Below, one piece after another: positions 27,717 through 36,500 of a stretch of DNA of 64,000 nt. The stretch comes from Planctomycetota bacterium. GTDB taxonomy: Bacteria; Planctomycetota; UBA1135; GCA-002686595. How positions within the stretch are numbered: the stretch's first letter is position 1; each line of letters opens with the position of its first letter. The translations under genes were made by a program, and so were the position numbers. The DNA lies in NCBI GenBank assembly GCA_016714045.1, contig JADJNY010000009.1:124001-188000 (forward strand), given 5' to 3'. The notes beneath the pieces were generated by a model. That model did no database searches and had not been told where the DNA came from. It saw only the letters and a program-made list of their open reading frames with translations.

Positions 27717-28739
27717 ATGACGGTCACCGACAGACACGGACGAGAGCTCCGAAACCTCCGGCTCTCCGTCACCGACCGCTGCAACCTGCGCTGCTCCTAC
27801 TGCATGCCGGAGGAGGAGTACGGCTGGCTCCCCAAGCGCGACATCCTCGACTTCGAGGAGCTTTCGACCCTCGTCGACGCCTTCCTCCTCGCCGGCGTCG
27901 ACAAGGTGCGCCTGACCGGCGGCGAGCCGCTCGTGCGCCGCGACGTCGAGGTGCTCGTCGGCCTCCTCGCGCAGAAGCGCGGGATCACCGACTTGGCGCT
28001 GACGACGAACGGGATCCTGCTCGGCGAGCACGCGGCCGCGTTGAAGCGCGCGGGCCTCGGACGCGTCACGGTGAGCCTCGACACGCTGCGGCCGGAGCGC
28101 TTCCTCAAGCTCACGCGGCGCGACTCGCACGCGGACGTGCTCGCGGGGCTCGAGGCCGCGCGCGCCGCCGGCTTCACGCACACGAAGATCGACAGCGTGA
28201 TCCTGCGCGGAACGAACGACGACGAGCTCGCGGCGCTGATCGAGCACGGGAAGCAGCTCGACGCGGAGGTGCGCTTCATCGAGTACATGGACGTCGGCGG
28301 CGCGACGAACTGGTCGATGGACGAGGTGTTGCCGAAGCGCGAGATGCTCGAGCGCCTGCGCGCCGAGTACGGACCGATCTTGCCGCTGCACGAACACGGC
28401 TCGGCGCCTGCGGAGCGCTTCCTGCTCCCCGACGGCACCGTGTTCGGCATCATCGCGTCGACGACCGAGCCCTTCTGCGCGCGGTGCGACCGATCCCGCG
28501 TCACCGCGGACGGGACGTGGTTCCAGTGCCTCTACGCGCGCATCGGCGTCGACCTGCGCGCGAAGCTGCGCGCCGGCGCCACGCGCGAGGAGCTCGCCGC
28601 GCTGATCCAGCGCGTGTGGACGGGCCGCACCGACCGCGGCGCGGAAGTACGCCTCGCGGAGCACGAACGCGGCGCGCTCGCGCCGCGGGACGAGCTCGTG
28701 CAGAACGTGCACCTCGAGATGCACAAGCGCGGCGGCTGA
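27717..28739 (+). CDS. moaA: GTP 3',8-cyclase MoaA
   Basis: Radical-SAM enzyme of 340 residues that converts GTP to 3',8-cyclo-7,8-dihydro-GTP, the first step of molybdenum cofactor synthesis. The N-terminal SAM cluster is C22-NLR-C26-SY-C29. The second 4Fe-4S cluster is bound by the late CARC motif and the cysteine in WFQCLYA. The TGGEPLVR motif and the usual Gly-Gly C terminus (HKRGG) are present. The ATG at 27717 gives the normal length. No other Moco gene is nearby, so this moaA is isolated, and it sits behind an unusual hairpin and palindrome. It converges with nudC. Confidence 0.95.
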   Translation: MTVTDRHGRELRNLRLSVTDRCNLRCSYCMPEEEYGWLPKRDILDFEELSTLVDAFLLAGVDKVRLTGGEPLVRRDVEVLVGLLAQKRGITDLALTTNGILLGEHAAALKRAGLGRVTVSLDTLRPERFLKLTRRDSHADVLAGLEAARAAGFTHTKIDSVILRGTNDDELAALIEHGKQLDAEVRFIEYMDVGGATNWSMDEVLPKREMLERLRAEYGPILPLHEHGSAPAERFLLPDGTVFGIIASTTEPFCARCDRSRVTADGTWFQCLYARIGVDLRAKLRAGATREELAALIQRVWTGRTDRGAEVRLAEHERGALAPRDELVQNVHLEMHKRGG

Positions 28740-28775
28740 ACGGCGCGAGACCCCGGCGACGCGATCGGCGCCGGC

Positions 28776-29663
28776 CTACGTCAAGAAGTACCGATCGATG
28801 AGCCAGCGCGAGATGCTCATCTTGCCCGGCAGCGCCGTCGGCGGTGACGACCGCTCGAACCAGCGCGCGTCCTCGAGCTCGCGCGTGTCGACGCGCAGCT
28901 CCCCTCCGGCGTACTCGGCCGTGAACCCGATCATGAGCTGGCTCGGGAAGGGCCAGTTCTGGCTGCCGCGGTAGCGCACGTCCTTCACGCGCAGGCCGAC
29001 CTCTTCCTCGACCTCGCGCTCCACGCAACCCTCCAACGACTCGCCGTTGTCGACGAAGCCCGCGACGAGCGCGTACAGGCCCGGCTTCCACATCGCGCGG
29101 CGCGCGAAGAGCGCCCGATCGCCGTCGCGAATCAGCACGATCGCCGCGGGGTGGAGGTGCGGGTAGTGCTCGTACGCGCAGCGCGTGCAGCGCCGCCCCC
29201 ACTCGTGCTCGATGCGCTCCGTGCGTTCGCCGCAGCGCGGACAGCACGCGCTCGTCCGCTCCCACCACACCTGCTGCAGCGCGATCCCGCCGAGCGTGCA
29301 GAGCTCGTGCGCGAGCCGCGCGCCCTGCATCGGTACGAGCGTCTCGCGCCGCCAGCCCGCGGGAAGCGCCGCGTCCTTCGCCATCGTGCACGCGAACACG
29401 GGCTCGCCGTCGAAGTCGCCCACGTAGAGCGCGTCGCCCTCCTCCAGCGCGAGCGCCCGCGGCCGATCGCCCACGGGCAAGCGCTCGCACCCTTCGGGCC
29501 CCTCGAGCACGAGCCCCTGGTCCTGGAGCACGAGCCAGCGCGCGCCGGAGCTCGGAGACGGGGCAGGCCGCCCCTTTCCGGGCGTGAAGCGCGCCCCGAG
29601 CCGGTCGCGGTTGAACGGCAACTGCGCGCGCAGGTCGAGCACGTCGCGGATCGCGGGGTCCAT
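28776..29663 (-). CDS. nudC: NADH pyrophosphatase NudC
   Basis: Nudix hydrolase of 295 residues that splits NAD(H) into NMN(H) and AMP; NudC enzymes can also remove NAD caps from RNA. The zinc ribbon is visible as CCPRCG and CTRC, about 18 residues apart. The Nudix box runs from GFVDNGESLEG to REVEEEVGL with the required Gly, Glu and REVxEE residues. The NADH-specificity motif (SQPWPFPxS in relatives) appears as SQNWPFPSQ. There is no signal peptide. Its start faces the VIT-family gene across 78 bases, so the two probably share a divergent promoter region. Confidence 0.93.
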   Translation of the reverse strand: MDPAIRDVLDLRAQLPFNRDRLGARFTPGKGRPAPSPSSGARWLVLQDQGLVLEGPEGCERLPVGDRPRALALEEGDALYVGDFDGEPVFACTMAKDAALPAGWRRETLVPMQGARLAHELCTLGGIALQQVWWERTSACCPRCGERTERIEHEWGRRCTRCAYEHYPHLHPAAIVLIRDGDRALFARRAMWKPGLYALVAGFVDNGESLEGCVEREVEEEVGLRVKDVRYRGSQNWPFPSQLMIGFTAEYAGGELRVDTRELEDARWFERSSPPTALPGKMSISRWLIDRYFLT

Positions 29664-29741
29664 GCCGCCGCTCTACCACGCGCGAGAAGCAGGTCCAAGG
29701 GCCCATTGTCCCGGCTCGACGCGACGTGCATGCTCGGCGCG

Positions 29742-30809
29742 ATGTCGTCGACGCACGAACGCTGGCACGAGGAACGGCAAGCGGCCTGGGTCTATCGCGC
29801 CATCGCGAGCGCGGAGCCCGACAAGACGCGCTCCCAGCTCTTCCTCGACCTCGCGCGCGCCGCGGACGAGCAGGCGGACATCCTCGCGGGCGACTTGCGC
29901 GTCGAACGCGGCGGCGAAGCCGCGCGCACGGCGAGCTCCGACGAGCCCCCGTTCCGACCCGAACTGCGCGCGCGCGTCGTCGCCGCGATCGCGCGAACCG
30001 TCGGGCCGCGCCGCGTGCAACCCATGCTCGCGGCGATCAAAGTGCGCGGGCTCTCCTCGTACGGCGCACCCGCGGTGGACGGCCACGTCATGCCCGTCGC
30101 GGTGCACGACATCGGCGCGCGCCACCGGCGCGCGGGCGGCGGAGGCACGCTGCGCGCCGCGGTTTTCGGCATCAACGACGGCCTCGTGTCGAACGCGTGC
30201 CTCGTCCTCGGCGTCGCGGGAGCGGAGGCCGAGCCGCGCACGATCCTGATGACGGGCGTCGCGGGCCTGCTCGCCGGCGCGTTCTCGATGGCGGCGGGCG
30301 AGTACATCTCGATGCGCTCGCAGCGCGAGCTGTTCGAGCACCAGATCGCGGAGGAGCGCAGCGAGCTCGAGCGCTACCCCGAAGCCGAGGCCGAGGAGCT
30401 CGCGCTCATCTACGCCGCGCGCGGCGTCCCGATCGACGACGCGCGCGTTCTGACGAGCCGCATGGTGCGGGACAAGGAGCGCATGCTGGACACGCTCGCG
30501 CGCGAGGAGCTCGGCCTGAACCCGGACGACCTCGGCTCGCCCTGGGGCGCGGCGGGCTCGTCGTTCGCGGCCTTCGCGGTCGGTGCGGTCGTTCCCCTCG
30601 CCCCGTTCTTCTGGTGCCCCATCGATGCGCGACTCGCCTGCAGCGCGGCGCTCGCGGGCATCGCGTTGTTCGCGGTCGGCGCCGTCCTCGCGCTTTTCTC
30701 GGGGCGCAGCGCGTGGTTTGGCGGACTGCGGATGTGCGCGATCGGGGCGTCCGCGGGCATCGCGACGTGGGGCATCGGTCGATGGATCGGCGTCGGGGCC
30801 CTACCCTGA
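29742..30809 (+). CDS. VIT1/CCC1-family Fe/Mn transporter with ferritin-like N-terminal domain
   Basis: Membrane protein of 355 residues. The N-terminal ~130 residues are helical and acidic (HERWHEERQAAWVYRAIA; ADEQADIL), as in ferritin-like domains fused to VIT transporters. The transporter part begins AAVFGINDGLVSNACLVLG, the family signature, followed by MAAGEYISMRSQRE and a charged metal-binding segment with many Glu residues. Four more hydrophobic segments reach the C terminus. It probably exports or sequesters ferrous iron or manganese. The start may be the ATG at 29730 or 29742; neither has a clear ribosome-binding site. Confidence 0.87.
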   Translation: MSSTHERWHEERQAAWVYRAIASAEPDKTRSQLFLDLARAADEQADILAGDLRVERGGEAARTASSDEPPFRPELRARVVAAIARTVGPRRVQPMLAAIKVRGLSSYGAPAVDGHVMPVAVHDIGARHRRAGGGGTLRAAVFGINDGLVSNACLVLGVAGAEAEPRTILMTGVAGLLAGAFSMAAGEYISMRSQRELFEHQIAEERSELERYPEAEAEELALIYAARGVPIDDARVLTSRMVRDKERMLDTLAREELGLNPDDLGSPWGAAGSSFAAFAVGAVVPLAPFFWCPIDARLACSAALAGIALFAVGAVLALFSGRSAWFGGLRMCAIGASAGIATWGIGRWIGVGALP

Positions 30810-30887
30810 CGTGAACGCCGATTCATATGACGAGGATTGCCCCGTGCTGCTGGCGGATGGTGAAGCCATCCGTATCTTGTCTGCACC

Positions 30888-32462
30888 TTGCATCCGCTCT
30901 CAGCGCAGCTCCTCTCCCAGCTGCGAGGCGCTCGAAGGCGCACGCTCGCGCTCGTCGACGACCTCGACGAGGATCAACTCCGGATTCCGGGAGCGCCGCA
31001 CCACGCGACCCTGCAGTGGAGCCTCGGCCACGTCGCCTGGTTCCAGGAGGCGTGGTCCCTGCGACACCTCGCGCGTACGGCACCGATCTGGCCCATCGCC
31101 GACACGCTCTTCGATTCGACGCGCATCGAATCCGCGCGGAGGGCCGGGCTCGACCTCCCGCCCTGGATCGACACGCGGCGCTACGCCGACTCGGTGCTCG
31201 ACGCCGTAGCGGAGCGCATCACGCGGCGCGAGCTCGACGTCGAGGAAGCCGAGTGCTTGCGCCTCGCGCTCGTGCACGAGGAGCAGCACACGGAGCGCAT
31301 GTGCGCCGCACGCCACGCGCACGGCCAGCCGTCCCCGTTCGCGGACGGCGACCTGTACGCGTTGCTCGCGAACGCGCTGCAATCGGGGCGCACCATGCTG
31401 GACGAGCGCGTGCTACGCGTGCTCGAGGTGCGCCTCGCCGAGGAACTCGTCCGCCAGGGCATGCTCGCGCGGCCCGAAGTCCGCATCGAAGTCGTCACGG
31501 GCCGCATCCGCGTCCGCCGGCACGGCGTCGACCACCCGCTCGACGCGAGCCAGCTCGCCGAGCTCGCCGCGAGCGCGCTCCACCGCGAGATGATGCAGCG
31601 CCTCTCGACGCCCGATCACGCGGCGTTCGTCGAGTGCGCTCGGGAAGCCGGCGCATGCGCGGGTGACGTCGCGGTGCCGGGGGGAGCGTTCCTGCCGGGC
31701 GCCGATCGCGACGATCCATCCGCGTTCGACAACGAGCTCGGCGCCGCCGTCGTCGACGTGGCGCCGTTCCGCATCGCGCGCGCGCCCGTGACGCAGGCGG
31801 AGTTCGCCGAGTTCGTCGAAGCATGCGGCTACGACAAGGACGAGCACTGGTCACCTGCCGGCGCGCGCTGGCGGCACACGACGCTCGCGCGCCACCCCGC
31901 CGATTGGGTGCGCGGCGAGGGAGGACGCTGGTACCGCCGCCACTTCGACGCGCTCCTCCCGCTCTCCGAGCACCAACCGATGGTGCACGTGAACGCGTTC
32001 GAAGCCGAAGCGTGGTGCCGTTGGGCGGGGCGGAGGCTGCCGACCGAGTTCGAGTGGGAGTTCGCGGCGAGCGTCGAGCCCGCGACGCTGATCCAAGGCC
32101 ACCTGCCGAAGAAGCGCCGCTTCCCGTGGGGCGACGGCGCTCCCGAGCCGCGCCACGCGCACGTCGAGCTCGCGCAGGCGGTGCTCGTCGACGTCGGCGG
32201 CTACGAGGACGGCGACAGCGCGTTCGGCTGCCGCCAGATGGCGGGCCACGTGTGGGAGTGGACCGCGAGCGCGTTCGAACCGTACACGGGCTTCGTGCCG
32301 GGCCGGATGCCGAACTACAGCCGCCGCGGCTTCGGCGCGACGCGCGTCCTGCGCGGCGGCTCGTTCGCGAGCTCGGCGCGCGTCGCGCGGAACACGTTCC
32401 GCATGTTCCTGCCGCCGGACCGCCGCGATGCGTTCGCGGGGTTCCGGACGTGCGCGCAGTGA
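30888..32462 (+). CDS. EgtB-like iron sulfoxide (or selenoxide) synthase: DinB + FGE-sulfatase domains
   Basis: Cytoplasmic non-heme iron enzyme of 524 residues. The N-terminal DinB-like domain has the three iron ligands in EgtB spacing: H48 (SLGHVAWFQ), H130 and H134 (VHEEQHTERM). The C-terminal FGE-sulfatase domain starts near 225 (VPGGAFLPGA) and ends with GHVWEWTAS, VLRGGSFAS and RNTFRMFLPP..GFR. EgtB joins cysteine or gamma-glutamylcysteine to hercynine in ergothioneine synthesis; SenA does the same with selenium. No egtD, senB or senC is in the window, so the substrate stays open. A ~60-residue insert (PEVRIEVVTGRIRVRRHGVD) lies between the domains. The TTG start is forced by an in-frame stop at 30861. 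Confidence 0.82.
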   Translation: MHPLSAQLLSQLRGARRRTLALVDDLDEDQLRIPGAPHHATLQWSLGHVAWFQEAWSLRHLARTAPIWPIADTLFDSTRIESARRAGLDLPPWIDTRRYADSVLDAVAERITRRELDVEEAECLRLALVHEEQHTERMCAARHAHGQPSPFADGDLYALLANALQSGRTMLDERVLRVLEVRLAEELVRQGMLARPEVRIEVVTGRIRVRRHGVDHPLDASQLAELAASALHREMMQRLSTPDHAAFVECAREAGACAGDVAVPGGAFLPGADRDDPSAFDNELGAAVVDVAPFRIARAPVTQAEFAEFVEACGYDKDEHWSPAGARWRHTTLARHPADWVRGEGGRWYRRHFDALLPLSEHQPMVHVNAFEAEAWCRWAGRRLPTEFEWEFAASVEPATLIQGHLPKKRRFPWGDGAPEPRHAHVELAQAVLVDVGGYEDGDSAFGCRQMAGHVWEWTASAFEPYTGFVPGRMPNYSRRGFGATRVLRGGSFASSARVARNTFRMFLPPDRRDAFAGFRTCAQ

Positions 32463-32552
32463 GGCGGAGCGCGACGCTCGCGTAGAAGCGAGAATCCGGG
32501 ACGGACCATGCCGCGAGTGCGTCCAGCGCGCCGACCCAGGAAGGGACATAGC

Positions 32553-33212
32553 GTGAGCTCGAGCGACAAGGACCACGGTGGTGTGCGCTGGTTCCGCGGC
32601 TGGCGCGGCTGGATGCTCGTGTCAGCGAGCCTCGCCGCGGTGCTCGCGCTCTTCGATCTCGTCGATTGGTGCCGGTGGCGGTACGTCGGAGCGCCCTCGA
32701 CGATGCAGTTCGATTGGCACCCGAACGGCCGACTCGCGCAGGTCAGCGTTCGACAGCTGCGCATCACCGGATCCGAGATCGTCGTCGAGCTGCGCGAGGA
32801 TGGCTCCGTCGACCTCGAGCGTTCGTATCGCACCTGGCACGGCCTGGTGCACGCGACACCGCAGGCCGAACACCTCGAACTCTTCCGTTCGAACGCGGTG
32901 TGGGGCCAGATCGACAGCGCGGGGATCACGTGGCGTCTGCAGGATCTCTACAAGGCGAGCGGTCGCTTGCCGGACGTGCTCCCGCTCTACCCGGGCCCGG
33001 CGTATCGACAGCTCGGGCCACGCGTCGTTCCCGATCGTTGGGGCCGACCGTACGTCTATGAACCGCCGACGGTGGATCACCCACCGCGCATCACGACCTT
33101 CGGCAAGGACGGCGTGCCCGGCGGAACGGGCGACGACGAGGACTGGACCGTCACGTTCCGAGCGAACGGCGAGATGGACTACGAGTGGCCGTTCGGGACT
33201 CTCGAACCGTGA
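32553..33212 (+). CDS. Single-pass membrane protein with GspG-like C-terminal domain
   Basis: Protein of 219 residues. A membrane helix lies near residues 21-37 (WMLVSASLAAVLALFDLV). The C terminus reads DRWGRPYVYEPP, then ITTFGKDGVPGGTGDDEDW, which is the signature of the type II secretion major pseudopilin GspG (calcium-binding C-terminal loop). The prepilin-peptidase motif (GFTLIE type) is absent, so it is unlikely to be assembled as a pilin. The GTG at 32553 has AGGAAGGG about 9 bases upstream; an in-frame ATG at 32508 would add 15 residues. Function is unknown; no secretion genes flank it. Confidence 0.7.
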   Translation: MSSSDKDHGGVRWFRGWRGWMLVSASLAAVLALFDLVDWCRWRYVGAPSTMQFDWHPNGRLAQVSVRQLRITGSEIVVELREDGSVDLERSYRTWHGLVHATPQAEHLELFRSNAVWGQIDSAGITWRLQDLYKASGRLPDVLPLYPGPAYRQLGPRVVPDRWGRPYVYEPPTVDHPPRITTFGKDGVPGGTGDDEDWTVTFRANGEMDYEWPFGTLEP

Positions 33213-33505
33213 GACGAGGCAACGATCCCCCACGTCTTGCTCGAACGTGCTCACTCGCGGCTCATCGAACTCGCAGGCGACCGAGCCCCGCGCGGCCGGG
33301 AGGGGATGGACGTGGCTGGCCATGCGTTGATTCGTTGCGCGTGACGTTCTGAACCGAGGTGCGAGGTTCGAGCTCACACGCCCATCGCACTCACGCACGC
33401 CGCTCGTAACGGGCCGCGGACCCTCCATCGGATGCCTTGCCATCTGGAACCCTGACCTCCAGAAAGCAAAGCATGCCCGCGCTGCCCGGCGGGCTCTGCC
33501 GCGCG

Positions 33506-36500
33506 CTACTTCGGCGCCCCGCGCAGCGTGCGTAGGTACGCGAACAAGTCCGCGAACGCGTCCTTCGACATCAGCGGCGCGAGACCGTCGGGCATCACCG
33601 ACGTCTTGCTCGGCGTGCGGCTCTCGACGTCGCTCGTGTCGAGCTTCTTGAGCTCGCCGTTCGTGTCGTAGAACTCGAGCGTGTCCGCCGTCTCCTTCTG
33701 GATCTGGCCGAACACCATCGACCCGTTCGTGAGCTCGATCGCGACCGCGTTGTAGCCCTCGGCGATGCGCTGCGACGGCGTCAGCACCGACGTCAGGAGC
33801 TCCTCCGGTCCGTACTTCGCCGCGACGTCGCTGAGGTCGGGCCCGACCTTCCCGCCCTCGCCGAACACCGCGTGGCAGCGGATGCACATCGGGCCCGACT
33901 GCTGGCGGAACACGTCGTAGCCGCGGCGCGCGTCGCCCGCGTGCTCCAGCGCGTAGGCGCGGTACTCCTCGAGGCCCGGCGCGAGCGCCTTGCGTTCGAA
34001 GAGCGGGCCCGTGCCCTCGCTCGAGACCTTCACGTCGAACGACCAGCCGCCGCCGCCGTTGTCGACGCGCACGAGGAGCGCGTTCTCGCCCGGCTGGAGC
34101 TCGACGTCGAGCTCGTCCTCGTCCTCGCGCCAGGCGCGATAGACGTCGTGCTCGTGGATCAGCGCGCCGTTCAACCACACGCGCACCATGTCGTCGCTGC
34201 CGACGAGGAGCTTCGCCTTGCGCTTCGTATTCGAGCCCACACGCGCGAACGCGAACGCGCTGACCTCGTCGAACCCGTCGTAGAACGCGCGCAGGTCGAG
34301 GAAGCTTGTCTTCGGGTCCGCGCGCGCGTCGCGCCAGCCGAACTCGGCCTTTTCGCGGCCCGTGTAGCGCGCGGCGAGGTCGGGACGCTCGGCGTCGATC
34401 GTGACGCCCTTCGACGTCTCCCGCGCGCGTTCGAGCACGATCGGCTTCGCGCCGACGCGGTCGAAGGGGCCGAGCACGCGCCAGTCGACGACGGGCTGCG
34501 GCGTCGAGTACGCGAGCTGCACGGCCGCGAGCTGCTTCTCGTCGAGCTTGCCGGCCTTGTGGAGCGCCTCGAGCTCGGCGCGCGCCGGATCGCGGAGCGC
34601 GAGGAGCGCATTCTGGCTCGCGTCGACGACGCGCTTCTCGCTCGACGCGACGCCGGCGAGGAACGCGCCGAGCGCCTTCACGTCCGGCGTGCGCGCGAGC
34701 GCGAGCGTCGCTTCGGCCGACGTCGAGGCGTCGCTCGTGAGCGGGAGCAACGCGGGCACTTGGCGCGCGTCGCCCGCCTCCGCGAGCGCCTTGCACGCGG
34801 CGATGCGCACCGCCTTCGACGCGTCGGCGAGCTGCGCCGCGAGCACGGGCCCGGCGTCCTTGCCCTGGATCTTCGCGAGCGCGGCGAGCGCCGCGATGCG
34901 CACGCCCTCGTCACCCGACCCCGCGCGCTGCGCGAGCCCGCTCACGCTCTCCGTGTCCTTCAGCCGCGCGAGCGCCTCGATGCACGCGACGCTCTGCGCC
35001 GTTTGCGCGCTCGCGTCGCACGCGATCGAGCGCAGGAGTGCCAGCATCGGCTTCGAGCGGATCGCGCACGCGGCCTCGACGGCGTGCTGGCGCTCGTCGT
35101 GCGACAGCGACGCGTCGCGCACGACGCGCTCGAGCACGCCGGAGGCGCCCTCGTCCTTCATCGCGCCGAGGACGTCGAGCGCGAGGAGTCGCGTCGCGGG
35201 GTCGCGCTCGCTCTCGGCCATCGAACGCACGGTCGCGAGCGCGTCGCGCACGTCGAGCTCACGAACCGCGTCGAGCGCAGCGCGCCGAACGGCCGCATCG
35301 CCATCGCGCAGCGCGCCGCGCACGACGTCGAGCACGCGCCGCGTCCCCGACCAGTCGACAGTGCGCGCGGGTCGCGGCGTCTTCGCGGGCTGGATGTTCC
35401 ACCACTTGCCATCCCACGGCGCTTCCATCCGCGCGCAGGACGCGAGCGTCGACAGGACGAGCGCGCGATCACCACTCTCGTCGCTTGCCCCGAGGCGGCG
35501 TCCGAGTTCGTCGACGACCGCGACATCGCACGCTCCTCGCAAGGACGAGAGGAACTCGGCCTCGTGCTCCTGTACGGCGGGACCGTACGTCGGAAGGACC
35601 CCTGCGGCACGCAGGGCGCGCAGGGCGCGGTAGCGGCCCCACGCATCGAGCGCCGAAGTGAGCGCGAGGCCGCCCAAGATCTTGATCGACTTCTCAGGAT
35701 CTGCACCGGCGGCGCGCTCTCGTCGGACGCGCGCGGCAGCGGCGCGGACCACCTCGGGCGTCCGCACGACATGCGGCTCCATCATGAGCCAGAGGTACTC
35801 GACCCGAACGCGCTCGGGGAATGCCAGCTCCGCGCGGCAGAGCTGCACCCACGACGGGATGGAATGAGGCTGCGACTGCGCGTCGATCCTCCACGGTTCC
35901 TCGCGATGCCAAGCCTCAGCCACGCTCCAGATCGCATGCAACTGGCCGAGTCCGCCGCGTGAGGCCGCCGCGATCGGCTTCGACACGTCGAGCCCCGCGC
36001 CACCGAGCGTCGCGAGCTTGCGTTGCGCACGCGCGCGAACTCGATAGCTCGGGTCGTCCAGCTCCTTCCCGAGCTCCTTCGGCGTCGCTGCGATCGGCCG
36101 CAACGTGCTCGCGACGCGTGGGTCGTCGTCCGCGCGCCGCAAGCGCCACACGCGGCCCGCTTCCGCCTTCGCGGTCCAGCCCTCGTACGCCCAGTCGCTC
36201 ACGTAGAGGAACCGCCCGTCCGGCGACTCGCACACGTCGAACGGCTTGAAAGGGCGCACATCGCCGGCCGTGACGAAGTCCTCCGCGAGCTTCACGCCGA
36301 ACGTGGCACCCTTCGGCTCGAGCACGAAGCGGCGCAGCATGCTCTTCCCCCACTCGCAGTAGATGAGGTTGCCGCGGAACTCCTCGGGCCACGCCGCCTC
36401 GCGGTACACGAGCCCGCCGCACGGCGAGCCGCCGCCGTAGTCGGCCATGCACGGGAGCATGCGCTCGGGGTGGTCTTTGTAGTCCCACGGATAGCCGTAG

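Noticed and set aside
30855..30871. Small 7-bp hairpin just before the EgtB-like gene as a riboswitch
   Set aside because: Too short and without any known riboswitch core; it is within expectation for GC-rich DNA.
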